Assembly: GCA_910578985.1 (NCBI GenBank)
Contig: CAJTSF010000001.1
Span: 189,784 to 253,783, forward strand
Direction of reading: 5' to 3'
Source of the DNA: an uncultured Odoribacter sp.
Lineage (GTDB): Bacteria > Bacteroidota > Bacteroidia > Bacteroidales > Marinifilaceae
Length of the DNA stretch: 64,000 bases
The translations under genes and the position numbers were made by a program. Below are positions 34,941-42,349 of this stretch, piece by piece. Position 1 is the first letter of the stretch, and every line of letters starts with the position of its first letter. The notes under the pieces are model-generated. The model was not told the origin of the DNA. It saw only the letters and a list, made by a program, of their open reading frames with translations, and made no database searches.

Positions 34941-35948
34941 TTATTCAAACGTCTTTAAAAACTCCATCACCTTGCCGGTCATGTCTTTCGCTCCCGTGTA
35001 GAACGGCACACGCTGGTGAATGGTCTCGGGACGGATTTCCAGGATACGCTTCCCTCCGTCCGTCGCCAGTCCGCCCGCCTGCTCCGCGATGAAGGCAATC
35101 GGGTTGCATTCGTAGAGCAGACGCAGTTTACCCGTCGGATGGCTGTTCGTCGGCGGATACATGAATACCCCGCCCTTCAGCAGATTGCGGTGGAAGTCCG
35201 CCACCAGCGAACCGATGTAACGCGAGGTGTAGGGACGTTTCGTCTCCTTGTCCTCCTCCTGGCAATACTTGATGTATTTCTTCACTCCTGCGGGGAACTT
35301 CTCGTAGTTCCCTTCATTGATGGAATAAATCTTTCCCTGTGCCGGCGACTTCACGTTGGGGTGCGAGAGACAGAACTCCCCGATGGAGGTGTCCAGCGTA
35401 AAGCCGTTCACCCCGTTGCCCGTCGTGTAAACCAGCATCGTGGACGACCCGTAAATCACATACCCCGCCGCCACCTGGTCGCACCCCGGCTGCAGGAAAT
35501 CCTCCAGCGTCGCCACGCTTCCCACCGGCGATTTCCGGCGGTACACCGAGAAAATGGTCCCGATGGAGACGTTCACGTCGATGTTCGAGGAACCGTCCAG
35601 CGGGTCCATACATATAATATATTTCGCATCGCGTGACATCTCCCCTTCGAACACCACCACATCCTGATTTTCCTCCGATGCCACCCCGCAGCACTCCCCG
35701 CTCGCCTTCAGCTCCGCGATGAAAGTCTCGTTGGCATACACATCCAGTTTCTGCTGGTCCTCCCCTTGCACGTTCTCCGTCCCCGCACGTCCCAGAATAT
35801 CCACCAGCCCCGCCTTGTTCACTTCACGATTGATTTTTTTGGCTGCAATCCCGATATGGTGCAGCAGGGAAGAAAAACCTCCCGTAGCCTGCGGCACATT
35901 TGCCTGCTGCTCGATGATGAATTGATTTAACGTTGTTACTTTATTCAT
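34941..35948 (-). CDS. fbp: Fructose-1,6-bisphosphatase class I
   Basis: Gluconeogenic phosphatase giving fructose 6-phosphate. 335 residues, with the class I metal-binding signature CMDPLDGSSNIDVNVSIG (near residues 117-134) and the C-terminal NPIAFIAEQAGGLATDGG. Many Bacteroides species use a class III enzyme instead, so a class I gene is a modest taxonomic clue. It is the first gene of an operon with the acyl-CoA synthetase and is divergent from lysC across a spacer holding two full promoters. Confidence 0.96.
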   Translation of the reverse strand: MNKVTTLNQFIIEQQANVPQATGGFSSLLHHIGIAAKKINREVNKAGLVDILGRAGTENVQGEDQQKLDVYANETFIAELKASGECCGVASEENQDVVVFEGEMSRDAKYIICMDPLDGSSNIDVNVSIGTIFSVYRRKSPVGSVATLEDFLQPGCDQVAAGYVIYGSSTMLVYTTGNGVNGFTLDTSIGEFCLSHPNVKSPAQGKIYSINEGNYEKFPAGVKKYIKYCQEEDKETKRPYTSRYIGSLVADFHRNLLKGGVFMYPPTNSHPTGKLRLLYECNPIAFIAEQAGGLATDGGKRILEIRPETIHQRVPFYTGAKDMTGKVMEFLKTFE

Positions 35949-35975
35949 GACCCCAGATTAATTTTTTCATATCGG

Positions 35976-36007
35976 CAAAGGTAGGACGATAAAATGGATT
36001 ACACAAA
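35976..36007 (-). promoter_or_regulatory. Full promoter of fbp operon
   Basis: Minus strand: TTTG (36007-36004), 20 nt, TACCTTTG (35983-35976). Both boxes match the Bacteroidetes consensus. The ATG is 27 nt downstream. Confidence 0.75.
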
Positions 36008-36071
36008 CGTTACCAGAAAATCTTCACCACCCGGAAGCAGGACAAGCCTGCTACAAGCTACTCCCTTTGCG

Positions 36072-36103
36072 TTTGCGCTTTCGGGATTAAATGCCTACAT
36101 TTG
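36072..36103 (+). promoter_or_regulatory. Full promoter of lysC
   Basis: TTTG (36072-36075), 20 nt, TACATTTG (36096-36103). The ATG at 36133 is 29 nt downstream. The box lies inside the longer open frame that begins at 36091 and excludes that start. Confidence 0.75.
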
Positions 36104-36132
36104 CCTCCACAAACGAGAAAAGCAAGCGAACT

Positions 36133-37389
36133 ATGGACATCTTCAAATTCGGCGGGGCATCGGTCAAGGATGCCGAAGGAGTAAAGAACCTGTTTAATAT
36201 TATCAACACACGGAAGGAAAACCTGATTATCGTGGTTTCCGCCATGGGCAAAATGACGGATGCGCTGGAGGCTGTGTGTAACGCCTATTTCCACCGTGCG
36301 GGAGAAACAGCGGAGGCGCTGGAGCGGGTGAAGGCGTTCCACCGGGGCATCGTGCGGGAGCTGTTCGGGACGGGGGGCAACAAAGTGGAGAAGCAGGTGG
36401 AAGACCTGCTGCAAACGCTGGAAGATATGACGAAAGAGGAACCGTCGCTGTCATACGACTATGAATACGACCGGTTGATTTGCTTCGGGGAACTGCTTTC
36501 GACCACCATCGTCGCCGCTTATCTAGAACGGCAGGGACGGAAAGCCAAATGGGTGGATATCCGAAAGTGCCTCATCACGGACGCGAACTACCGGAACGCA
36601 GGGGTGAACCTGGAACTCTCGGCACGGATGTGCCGGCAGGCGTTCACGTTTCAGGACACGTTCATGTACGTGACCCAGGGCTTCATCGCGGGGACGACGA
36701 CCAACCAGACGACGACACTGGGACGCGAGGGGTCGGACTACACGGCGGCTCTGTTGGCAAACCTCTTGGACGCAGAGGAGGTGACCATCTGGAAGGATGT
36801 GCCGGGCATCATGAATGCCGACCCGAAACTATTCGAGGATGCGGAGGTCATCGCGAAGATGTCCTACAAGGAGGCCATCGAGCTGTCCAACTGCGGGGCG
36901 AAAGTCATCCACCCGAAGACCATCAAACCGTTGCAGAACAAAGGCATCCCGTTGTTCGTGCGGTCATTCCTTTACCCGGAGAGCCACGGCTCGGTCATCC
37001 GGGAGCTGGACGAACGCCTGAACCTGCCGCCGATATTCATCGACAAAGGCAACCAGTTGCTGCTGACGCTGACGCCGCGGGACTTCTCTTTCATCGCGGA
37101 GGAGAAGCTGAGCGGGATATTCGCCACGCTGGCAAAATACCGGATGCGCTTAAACCTGATGCAGACCTCCGCCATCTCGTTCTCTTTCTGCATCGACCTG
37201 CACGAGGCTGTTTTCCGGCAGTTCATCGAGGAGTTGCACGATGAATACGAGGTGCTCTACAACAAGAACGTGCGCCTGCTCACCATCCGCCATTACACGG
37301 ATGACGCCATCGCCCGCATGACCGAAGGGAAAAAAATACTGGTGGAACAACGCAGCCGTCTGACGGCACGGTTTGTGGCGGAGGAATAA
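36133..37389 (+). CDS. lysC: Aspartate kinase, monofunctional
   Basis: Phosphorylates aspartate, the first step to lysine, threonine, methionine and diaminopimelate. 418 residues. The kinase N-terminus MDIFKFGGASVKDAEGV carries the K-F-G-G-(A/T)-S motif, with TTTLGREGSDYTAALLANLL near residue 195. The C-terminal 120 residues hold two ACT-like subdomains (LLTLTPRDFSFIAEEKLSGIF) that normally give amino acid feedback. No homoserine dehydrogenase domain is fused. It stands alone between two promoters. Which end product inhibits it cannot be told from the sequence. Confidence 0.94.
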   Translation: MDIFKFGGASVKDAEGVKNLFNIINTRKENLIIVVSAMGKMTDALEAVCNAYFHRAGETAEALERVKAFHRGIVRELFGTGGNKVEKQVEDLLQTLEDMTKEEPSLSYDYEYDRLICFGELLSTTIVAAYLERQGRKAKWVDIRKCLITDANYRNAGVNLELSARMCRQAFTFQDTFMYVTQGFIAGTTTNQTTTLGREGSDYTAALLANLLDAEEVTIWKDVPGIMNADPKLFEDAEVIAKMSYKEAIELSNCGAKVIHPKTIKPLQNKGIPLFVRSFLYPESHGSVIRELDERLNLPPIFIDKGNQLLLTLTPRDFSFIAEEKLSGIFATLAKYRMRLNLMQTSAISFSFCIDLHEAVFRQFIEELHDEYEVLYNKNVRLLTIRHYTDDAIARMTEGKKILVEQRSRLTARFVAEE

Positions 37390-37406
37390 GATAAATAGGG
37401 CAGAAA

Positions 37407-37437
37407 TTGCTATTTTCCATGCAAAATGGTATATTTG
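37407..37437 (+). promoter_or_regulatory. Full promoter of ileS operon
   Basis: TTG (37407-37409), 20 nt, TATATTTG (37430-37437); the ATG is 39 nt downstream. The short leader leaves no room for a T-box. Confidence 0.7.
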
Positions 37438-37476
37438 CAGCCAGTCTATATTAAAAACATTTAATTTTTAGCATCC

Positions 37477-40400
37477 ATGAACGAGAAATTTCCTGAATAC
37501 AAGGGGTTGAATCTTTCGGAAGTGAACAAAGAGATTTTGGGGAACTGGCAGAAAGAGGATACTTTCAAGATGAGCATGAAAACCCGGGAGGGGCATCCTG
37601 CGTTTGTATTTTTCGAGGGTCCCCCCTCGGCAAACGGCATGCCGGGTATTCACCACGTGATAGCGCGCACGCTGAAGGATGTGATTTGCCGTTACAAAAC
37701 GCTCCAGGGATTTCAAGTGGAACGCAAGGCGGGATGGGATACCCACGGACTGCCGGTGGAACTGGGCGTGGAGAAGAAGCTGGGAATTACGAAAGAGGCC
37801 ATCGGAAAAAGCATCAGCGTGGCGGAATACAACCGGGAATGCCGCTCGGAGGTGATGAAGTTCACGAAAGAGTGGGAGGAGCTGACGCAGCGGATGGGGT
37901 ATTGGGTGGACATGGAGAACCCGTATATCACGTACGACAACCGGTATATCGAGACACTGTGGTATCTGTTGAAAAAACTGTACGACAAAGGATTCCTGTA
38001 CAAAGGATATACGATTCAGCCTTACTCTCCGGCGGCGGGCACGGGCTTGAGCACGCATGAGCTGAACCAGCCGGGGTGCTACCGGGATGTGAAGGACACG
38101 ACCTGCACCGCGCAGTTCAAAGTGGTCCGGAACGAGCAGTCGGAGAAGTTGTTCGCACACGGCGGCGAAGTCTATTTCCTGGCATGGACGACGACCCCGT
38201 GGACATTACCGTCGAATACGGCATTGGCAGTGGGTCCGAACATCACGTATGAGGTGGTGAAGACTTTCAATCCCTATACCTCCCTGCCGGTGACGGTGGT
38301 GCTCGCCAAGGACCGTTTCAACGCCTACTTCAACCCGAAAGCGGAAGGGCTGGCGCTTGCCGACTACAAAGAGGGGGACAAACTGATTCCCTACGAAAAA
38401 GCGGGTGAGTTCAAGGGCACGGAGCTGGTAGGTATCCGCTACGAGCAACTGATGCCGTGGATGCGTCCTGACGGTGACGCGTTCCGGGTGATTGCGGGGG
38501 ACTATGTGACGACGGAGGACGGCACTGGCATCGTGCACATCGCACCGACGTTCGGCGCGGACGACGCGCGGGTGGCGAAGGCGGCAGGCATCGCGCCGAT
38601 GCTGCTGGTGGACAAGGAAGGAAATACGCAGCCGATGGTGGACAAGCGGGGACGGCTGTTTGTCCTGGAAGAGATGGACGGGGAGTATGTGGCAAACCAC
38701 GTGAACAAAGAATTATATGGAGAATATGCGGGACGGTATGTGAAAAATGCCTATGACCCGGCACTGACGGAAGAGGATACGACGTTGGACATCGACCTGT
38801 CCGTGATGCTGAAGAAAGAGAACAAGGCGTTCAAGGTGGAGAAGCACGAACACAATTACCCGCACTGCTGGCGGACGGACAAACCGGTGCTTTATTACCC
38901 GCTGGATTCGTGGTTTATCAAGACGACGGCGGTCCGTGATCGGATGATTGAACTGAACAAGACCATTAACTGGAAACCGGCAAGCACAGGCGAGGGACGA
39001 TTCGGGAAGTGGCTGGAGAATTTAGTGGACTGGAACCTGTCCCGCTCCCGCTATTGGGGCACACCGCTGCCCATCTGGATCAGCGAGGACGGCAGCGAAC
39101 AGAAGTGCATCGGTTCGGTGGCCGAACTGATGGAGGAAATCGAAAAGTCCATCGCTGCGGGATTCATGACGAAGAACCCCTACGAAGGGTTCCAGACGGG
39201 AGTATATACGAAAGAGAATTACGATAAAATCGACCTGCACCGCCCATATGTGGACGACATTGTGTTGGTGTCGCCCACAGGCAAGAAAATGATGCGCGAG
39301 AAGGACCTCATCGACGTGTGGTTCGATTCGGGAGCCATGCCTTACGCCCAGTTGCATTATCCTTTCGAACACCGGGAGGAGATTGAAAACGGGGTGCGCT
39401 TCCCTGCCGACTTCATCGCGGAGGGAGTGGACCAGACGCGGGGGTGGTTTTTCACGTTGCACGCCATCGCTACGATGGCATTCGACTCGGTGGCATTCCG
39501 GAATATCATTTCGAACGGGTTGGTGCTGGACGCGAAAGGCAACAAGATGTCGAAGCGGCTGGGAAATGCGGTAGATCCGTTCGCCACCATCGAAGAACAC
39601 GGCTCGGACCCGTTGCGGTGGTACATGATTACCAACTCGCAGCCGTGGGATAACCTGAAGTTCGACATCGCCGGCGTGGACGAGGTGAAACGGAAATTCT
39701 TCGGGACGCTTTACAATACTTACGGGTTCTTCGCGCTATACGCCAACGTAGACCGTTTCCGGTATGCGGAGAAAGAGGTGCCGGTTGCCAAACGACCGGA
39801 AATCGACCGATGGATTCTGTCGCTGCTGAACTCCCTTGTCAAGGAGGTGACGGAGGCATACGAGAAATACGAACCGACGCGCGCAGGACGTGCCATCCAG
39901 GACTTTGTGGTGGAGAACCTCTCCAACTGGTATGTTCGCCTGTCGCGCAAAAGATATTGGGGCGGGGACTATTCGCAGGATAAGATTTCGGCCTACCAGA
40001 CGCTGTACACCTGCCTGGAGACGGTCGCCGTACTGGCATCGCCCATCGCACCGTTCTATATGGATAAACTATACCGCGACCTGAACAGCGTAACGGGACG
40101 TTTCTCCGGCAGCGTGCACCTGGCGGATTTCCCGGAAGCGGACGACGCGCTCATTGACCGGGCTTTGGAGGAGCGGATGGAACTGGCACAACAGATTTCC
40201 TCCATGGTGCTCGGACTGCGCCGGAAAGTGCAACTGCGCGTACGCCAGCCGCTCAGCAAACTGATTGTCCCCATCCTGAACGAAGAGATGGTGAAACAAT
40301 TGGATGCCGTGAAACCGATTATCCTGTCGGAGGTGAATGTGAAAGAGCTGGAGTACATCACGGATACGACAGGCGTTTTGGTCAAACGTATCAAGCCTAA

Positions 40401-40905
40401 TTTCAAGACCCTCGGACCGAAATACGGCAAATACATGAAGCAGATTTCAGCCCGGGTGGCAGAGATGGAACAATCCGATATTTTCGATTTTGAAAAAAGA
40501 GGAGGGTGCGAATGGAACATCGACGGGGAAAAAATCGTATTAGGCATGGAGGATGTGGAGATTCTTTCGGAAGACATCCCGGGCTGGCTGGTCGCCAATG
40601 AAGGACGATTGACGGTAGCACTGGATGTGAATGTGACGAAAGAGCTGAAAGAGGAGGGCATCGCCAGGGAGTTAATCAACCGCATCCAGAACCTGCGGAA
40701 AGAGAGTGATTTCGACGTGACGGACAAAATCTCGTTGGAGATCGGACGGCACGAAGAGATTACGGAGGCGGTCGAACATTTCGAAGCGTATATTTCCAGT
40801 CAGGTACTGGCAGAGAAAATTACGCTGACCGACACGCGGGACGAACAGGCGAAAGAGGTGGAAATCGATGAAATACGTACATTTATCAGAATTGAAAAAC
40901 TATAA
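37477..40905 (+). CDS. ileS: Isoleucyl-tRNA synthetase
   Basis: Charges tRNA-Ile, with editing of valine. 1142 residues, the long form usual in Bacteroidetes and related to the IleS2 type, whose members are often mupirocin-tolerant (established for the type, not shown here). The HIGH-equivalent reads PSANGMPGIHH (near residue 50) and the KMSKS-equivalent KMSKRLGN (near 690). The connective CP1 editing domain and a long C-terminal anticodon-binding region without the zinc-binding cysteines of IleS1 are in place. It heads an ileS, DksA-like, lspA unit that is conserved in order in Bacteroidetes; the next ATG is 4 nt after its stop. Confidence 0.96.
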   Translation: MNEKFPEYKGLNLSEVNKEILGNWQKEDTFKMSMKTREGHPAFVFFEGPPSANGMPGIHHVIARTLKDVICRYKTLQGFQVERKAGWDTHGLPVELGVEKKLGITKEAIGKSISVAEYNRECRSEVMKFTKEWEELTQRMGYWVDMENPYITYDNRYIETLWYLLKKLYDKGFLYKGYTIQPYSPAAGTGLSTHELNQPGCYRDVKDTTCTAQFKVVRNEQSEKLFAHGGEVYFLAWTTTPWTLPSNTALAVGPNITYEVVKTFNPYTSLPVTVVLAKDRFNAYFNPKAEGLALADYKEGDKLIPYEKAGEFKGTELVGIRYEQLMPWMRPDGDAFRVIAGDYVTTEDGTGIVHIAPTFGADDARVAKAAGIAPMLLVDKEGNTQPMVDKRGRLFVLEEMDGEYVANHVNKELYGEYAGRYVKNAYDPALTEEDTTLDIDLSVMLKKENKAFKVEKHEHNYPHCWRTDKPVLYYPLDSWFIKTTAVRDRMIELNKTINWKPASTGEGRFGKWLENLVDWNLSRSRYWGTPLPIWISEDGSEQKCIGSVAELMEEIEKSIAAGFMTKNPYEGFQTGVYTKENYDKIDLHRPYVDDIVLVSPTGKKMMREKDLIDVWFDSGAMPYAQLHYPFEHREEIENGVRFPADFIAEGVDQTRGWFFTLHAIATMAFDSVAFRNIISNGLVLDAKGNKMSKRLGNAVDPFATIEEHGSDPLRWYMITNSQPWDNLKFDIAGVDEVKRKFFGTLYNTYGFFALYANVDRFRYAEKEVPVAKRPEIDRWILSLLNSLVKEVTEAYEKYEPTRAGRAIQDFVVENLSNWYVRLSRKRYWGGDYSQDKISAYQTLYTCLETVAVLASPIAPFYMDKLYRDLNSVTGRFSGSVHLADFPEADDALIDRALEERMELAQQISSMVLGLRRKVQLRVRQPLSKLIVPILNEEMVKQLDAVKPIILSEVNVKELEYITDTTGVLVKRIKPNFKTLGPKYGKYMKQISARVAEMEQSDIFDFEKRGGCEWNIDGEKIVLGMEDVEILSEDIPGWLVANEGRLTVALDVNVTKELKEEGIARELINRIQNLRKESDFDVTDKISLEIGRHEEITEAVEHFEAYISSQVLAEKITLTDTRDEQAKEVEIDEIRTFIRIEKL

Positions 40906-40909
40906 TGCC

Positions 40910-41290
40910 ATGACAGAAAAAACAAGATACACGGATGAAGAGCTCCAAGAGTTCAAAGAACTGATTCTGGAGAAGCTCGAAAAAGCCCGCAGGGATTACG
41001 ATGCCCTGAAAGCGTCCCTCTCGGGAAGCGACGGGAACGATATCGCCGACACCAGCCCCACGTTCAAGGTGCTGGAAGAAGGCGCTTCCGTCTTGTCGAA
41101 AGAAGAAGCGGGACGCCTTGCCCAACGGCAGGCGAAGTTCATCGCCCATTTGGAGGCTGCCCTTGTGCGGGTGGAAAACAAGACCTACGGCATTTGCCGC
41201 CTGACAGGGAAACTGATCCCGAAAGACCGGTTGCGCGCCGTGCCCCATGCCACGTTGAGCGTAGAGGCAAAAGAAAACGGAAAAGCATAA
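40910..41290 (+). CDS. DksA/TraR-family protein lacking the zinc-finger cysteines
   Basis: 126 residues, coiled-coil N-terminal half (EELQEFKELILEKLEKARRD) and a C-terminal segment NKTYGICRLTGKLIPKDRLR that aligns with the DksA zinc finger. Of the usual four cysteines only one remains (YGIC); the second of the first pair is replaced by Thr-Gly-Lys and the later pair is lost. DksA-like proteins bind the RNA polymerase secondary channel with ppGpp. Cysteine-poor forms in ileS-lspA clusters are a Bacteroidetes habit. The chosen ATG follows the ileS stop by 4 nt and precedes lspA by 10 nt. Confidence 0.85.
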   Translation: MTEKTRYTDEELQEFKELILEKLEKARRDYDALKASLSGSDGNDIADTSPTFKVLEEGASVLSKEEAGRLAQRQAKFIAHLEAALVRVENKTYGICRLTGKLIPKDRLRAVPHATLSVEAKENGKA

Positions 41291-41300
41291 CGTGCCCTCT

Positions 41301-41921
41301 ATGAATCTGCGCAATAAGCTCATCCTGTTCGCCGGGGCTTTGTTAATCATCGACCAGGCGGTCAAGATATGGATTAAAACCCACCTGATGCTGGGCGAGG
41401 AGATTGTCGTGTTCGACTGGTTCCGGCTCCTGTTTGTGGAAAACAACGGCATGGCGTTCGGCATGGAATTCAGCGACGGGAAGTTCGGGAAATTGTTCCT
41501 GAGCCTCTTCCGCATCGTCGCCGTGGGGGGCATCGGGTGGTATATCACCCGGCTGTTCAAAAACCATGCCCCTACGGGCGTGCTGTTCGCCTTCACGATG
41601 ATCGGCTGCGGTGCCGTCGGGAACATCATCGACAGCCTGTTCTACGGTCTGATCTTCGACGGAAGCCTATACCAGGTGGCCACGCTGTTCCCGGAAGAAG
41701 GCGGGTACGCTTCCTTCCTGCACGGACGAGTGGTCGATATGCTCTATTTCCCGCTCATTGAGGGGCATTTCCCATCGTGGCTGCCGATATGGGGCGGAGA
41801 ACATTTCATTTTCTTCCGACCGGTATTCAATCTGGCGGACTCCTACATTACCATCGGGGTATTGATGCTGCTTCTTTTTTACCGGAAATTCTTCTCGGAA
41901 AAACAGGAAGAGCAACATTAA
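41301..41921 (+). CDS. lspA: Lipoprotein signal peptidase
   Basis: Inner-membrane aspartyl peptidase that cuts lipoprotein signal peptides before the lipidated Cys. 206 residues with four membrane segments. The two catalytic aspartates are visible in GAVGNIIDSLFYG and FNLADSYITIG, together with the ENNGMAFGM segment that follows the first loop. It is longer than the E. coli enzyme because of an insert around residues 120-145. An in-frame GTG at 41292 exists, but the ATG at 41301 fits better with the first membrane segment. Last gene of the ileS operon. Confidence 0.95.
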   Translation: MNLRNKLILFAGALLIIDQAVKIWIKTHLMLGEEIVVFDWFRLLFVENNGMAFGMEFSDGKFGKLFLSLFRIVAVGGIGWYITRLFKNHAPTGVLFAFTMIGCGAVGNIIDSLFYGLIFDGSLYQVATLFPEEGGYASFLHGRVVDMLYFPLIEGHFPSWLPIWGGEHFIFFRPVFNLADSYITIGVLMLLLFYRKFFSEKQEEQH

Positions 41922-42008
41922 TCGACCGAATATGCCTCGACCTTCCTCGGAAGAAATCGGAAAAATGCTGGAGGCATTATAAAAACAAAAACTCATTTGT
42001 GTGTATGG

Positions 42009-42044
42009 CATGCCATCGACCCGAAGGTCAATGGCATGTTTTTT
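42009..42044 (+). terminator. Terminator of the ileS-dksA-lspA operon
   Basis: CATGCCAT-C-GACC, CGAA tetraloop, GGTC-A-ATGGCATG (C-A mismatch at 42017/42030), then six T residues. It lies 87 nt after the lspA stop. Confidence 0.9.
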
Positions 42045-42082
42045 GGGACAGGAAAGGGAGGGGTAAAGAGAGAAACAAGTGT

Positions 42083-42208
42083 TAATTACAGTTCAGCTAC
42101 GATTCAATTATGACAAGAAACCATTTCAAACCATATTGTAAATCTATTAAAAGCTTATTCTTGGTATAAGCTTTTATCCGTAGAAGAACCGTAAGTAAAC
42201 CGTAATTA
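42083..42208. repeat. Phased palindrome C (11-nt units) upstream of topA
   Basis: CCGTA recurs at 42178, 42189 and 42200, exactly 11 nt apart (units like CCGTAAGTAAA). On the other side the complementary-type motif appears as TTACAG (42086), CTACGA (42097) and TTATGA (42108), again 11 nt apart. The left arm from 42083 aligns with the reverse complement of the right arm ending at 42208 (TAATTAC-G/A-GTT...TACG...TTC) at about two thirds of positions. The centre is a perfect 9-bp hairpin AAAAGCTTA / TAAGCTTTT (42148-42174). The remaining spacer of 41922-42349 holds the lspA terminator and the topA promoter, with nothing else recognised. Confidence 0.65.
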
Positions 42209-42319
42209 TCTCATGATTCATCCCTTTCCTATTCATCCAATTGTCCTTATATTGGCAATATTCGGACAGGAAAATATTTTAAGGAGGGAAAGTTTTTTTC
42301 AGTTCCTACTTTTTTTCGT

Positions 42320-42327
42320 AGGTTTGC
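42320..42327 (+). promoter_or_regulatory. -7 promoter box for topA
   Basis: TAGGTTTG, matching TAnnTTTG, 22 nt before the topA ATG. Twenty nt upstream is a T-run without G. Confidence 0.55.
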
Positions 42328-42349
42328 ACCTTGATTTTGATTAGAGCAT

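Noticed and set aside
42230..42300. TGTCC/GGACA inverted repeat upstream of topA as another phased element
   Set aside because: Only five or six pairs, with no 11-nt recurrence; too weak to call.
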